Assembly (NCBI GenBank): GCA_902782875.1 | Contig: CACZPE010000348.1 | Location: 1 to 6,047 of the forward strand | DNA length: 6,047 bases | Direction: 5' to 3' | From: an uncultured Ruminococcus sp. | GTDB taxonomy: Bacteria > Bacillota_A > Clostridia > Oscillospirales > Ruminococcaceae | Part shown: piece after piece, positions 6,038 through 6,047 of the stretch | Layout: the number at the start of each line of letters is the position of its first letter | How positions within the stretch are numbered: the stretch's first letter is position 1 | Position numbers and translations under genes: made by a program | The notes under the pieces: model-generated | Told to the model about the DNA's origin: nothing | Database searches by the model: none | The model's input: only the letters and a program-made list of their open reading frames with translations

Positions 6038-6047
6038 AATACGGAAA

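Larger units (their letters stand above)
5879..6047. other. Non-coding, palindrome-rich stretch; possible interspersed repeat running off the edge
   Basis: No convincing gene lies after the clpX terminator. Bases 5879-5910 are AT-rich and plain. From about 5911 the composition becomes GC-richer, with three small inverted repeats in about 100 bases: CTCCCTC/GAGGGAG (5918-5924 with 5928-5934), CTGCAA/TTGCAG (5961-5966 with 5978-5983) and GTCGGC/GCCGAC (6005-6010 with 6014-6019). Several frames on both strands are open to the edge, but none gives a recognisable protein. It could be an interspersed element, a structured leader of a gene to the right, or plain spacer. Copy number cannot be judged from this window. 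Confidence 0.45.

Noticed and set aside
5939..6046. Two minus-strand frames open from the right edge, ending at TGA (5939-5941) and TAA (5953-5955), as the tail of a converging gene
   Set aside because: They are 35 and 30 residues with no recognisable motif. Frames on the + strand are equally open, so there is no coding signal to prefer. Adjoining sequence could change this.

Overview
The window reads as a piece of chromosome from a strictly anaerobic, low-to-moderate-GC Firmicute. A Ruminococcus-like (Oscillospiraceae) clostridium is my best guess. The reasons are a single-chain pyruvate:ferredoxin oxidoreductase, the tig-clpP-clpX gene order, purine-rich Shine-Dalgarno sites and frequent AUA isoleucine codons. 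The genus is an inference; only a homology search could fix it. All four protein genes are on the + strand.

Layout. Bases 1-2427 hold the C-terminal two thirds of pyruvate:ferredoxin oxidoreductase (nifJ), whose beginning lies before the window. It ends in tandem stops and a strong hairpin terminator (2432-2459). A clear extended -10 promoter (2532-2560) then starts a protein quality-control cluster: trigger factor (tig, 2604-3884), the ClpP protease subunit (clpP, 3922-4518) and the ClpX unfoldase (clpX, best start 4575, end 5840). The tig-clpP gap is 37 bases with no terminator, so those two are very probably co-transcribed. The clpP-clpX gap is 56 bases and holds a 12-bp hairpin with a poor T-run, which may act as a partial attenuator or mRNA-stability element. 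A good intrinsic terminator (5846-5878) closes the cluster. Bases 5879-6047 hold no convincing gene. They are rich in small palindromes, may be part of an interspersed repeat, and contain a perfect TTGACA box close to the right edge.

How the genes work together. Trigger factor meets nascent chains at the ribosome exit tunnel. ClpX recognises and unfolds substrates and threads them into the ClpP chamber. The three together form a folding-or-degradation module. nifJ is a separate metabolic unit (pyruvate to acetyl-CoA, reduced ferredoxin and CO2) that merely sits upstream.

I see no novel system here. The second-look points are subtle. ClpP has a 3-residue-longer Gly/Ser loop after its catalytic His. 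ClpX departs from the usual Walker A and RKH-loop sequences. Trigger factor has Thr where the ribosome-binding signature normally has Pro. The last 130 bases are palindrome-rich and unexplained.
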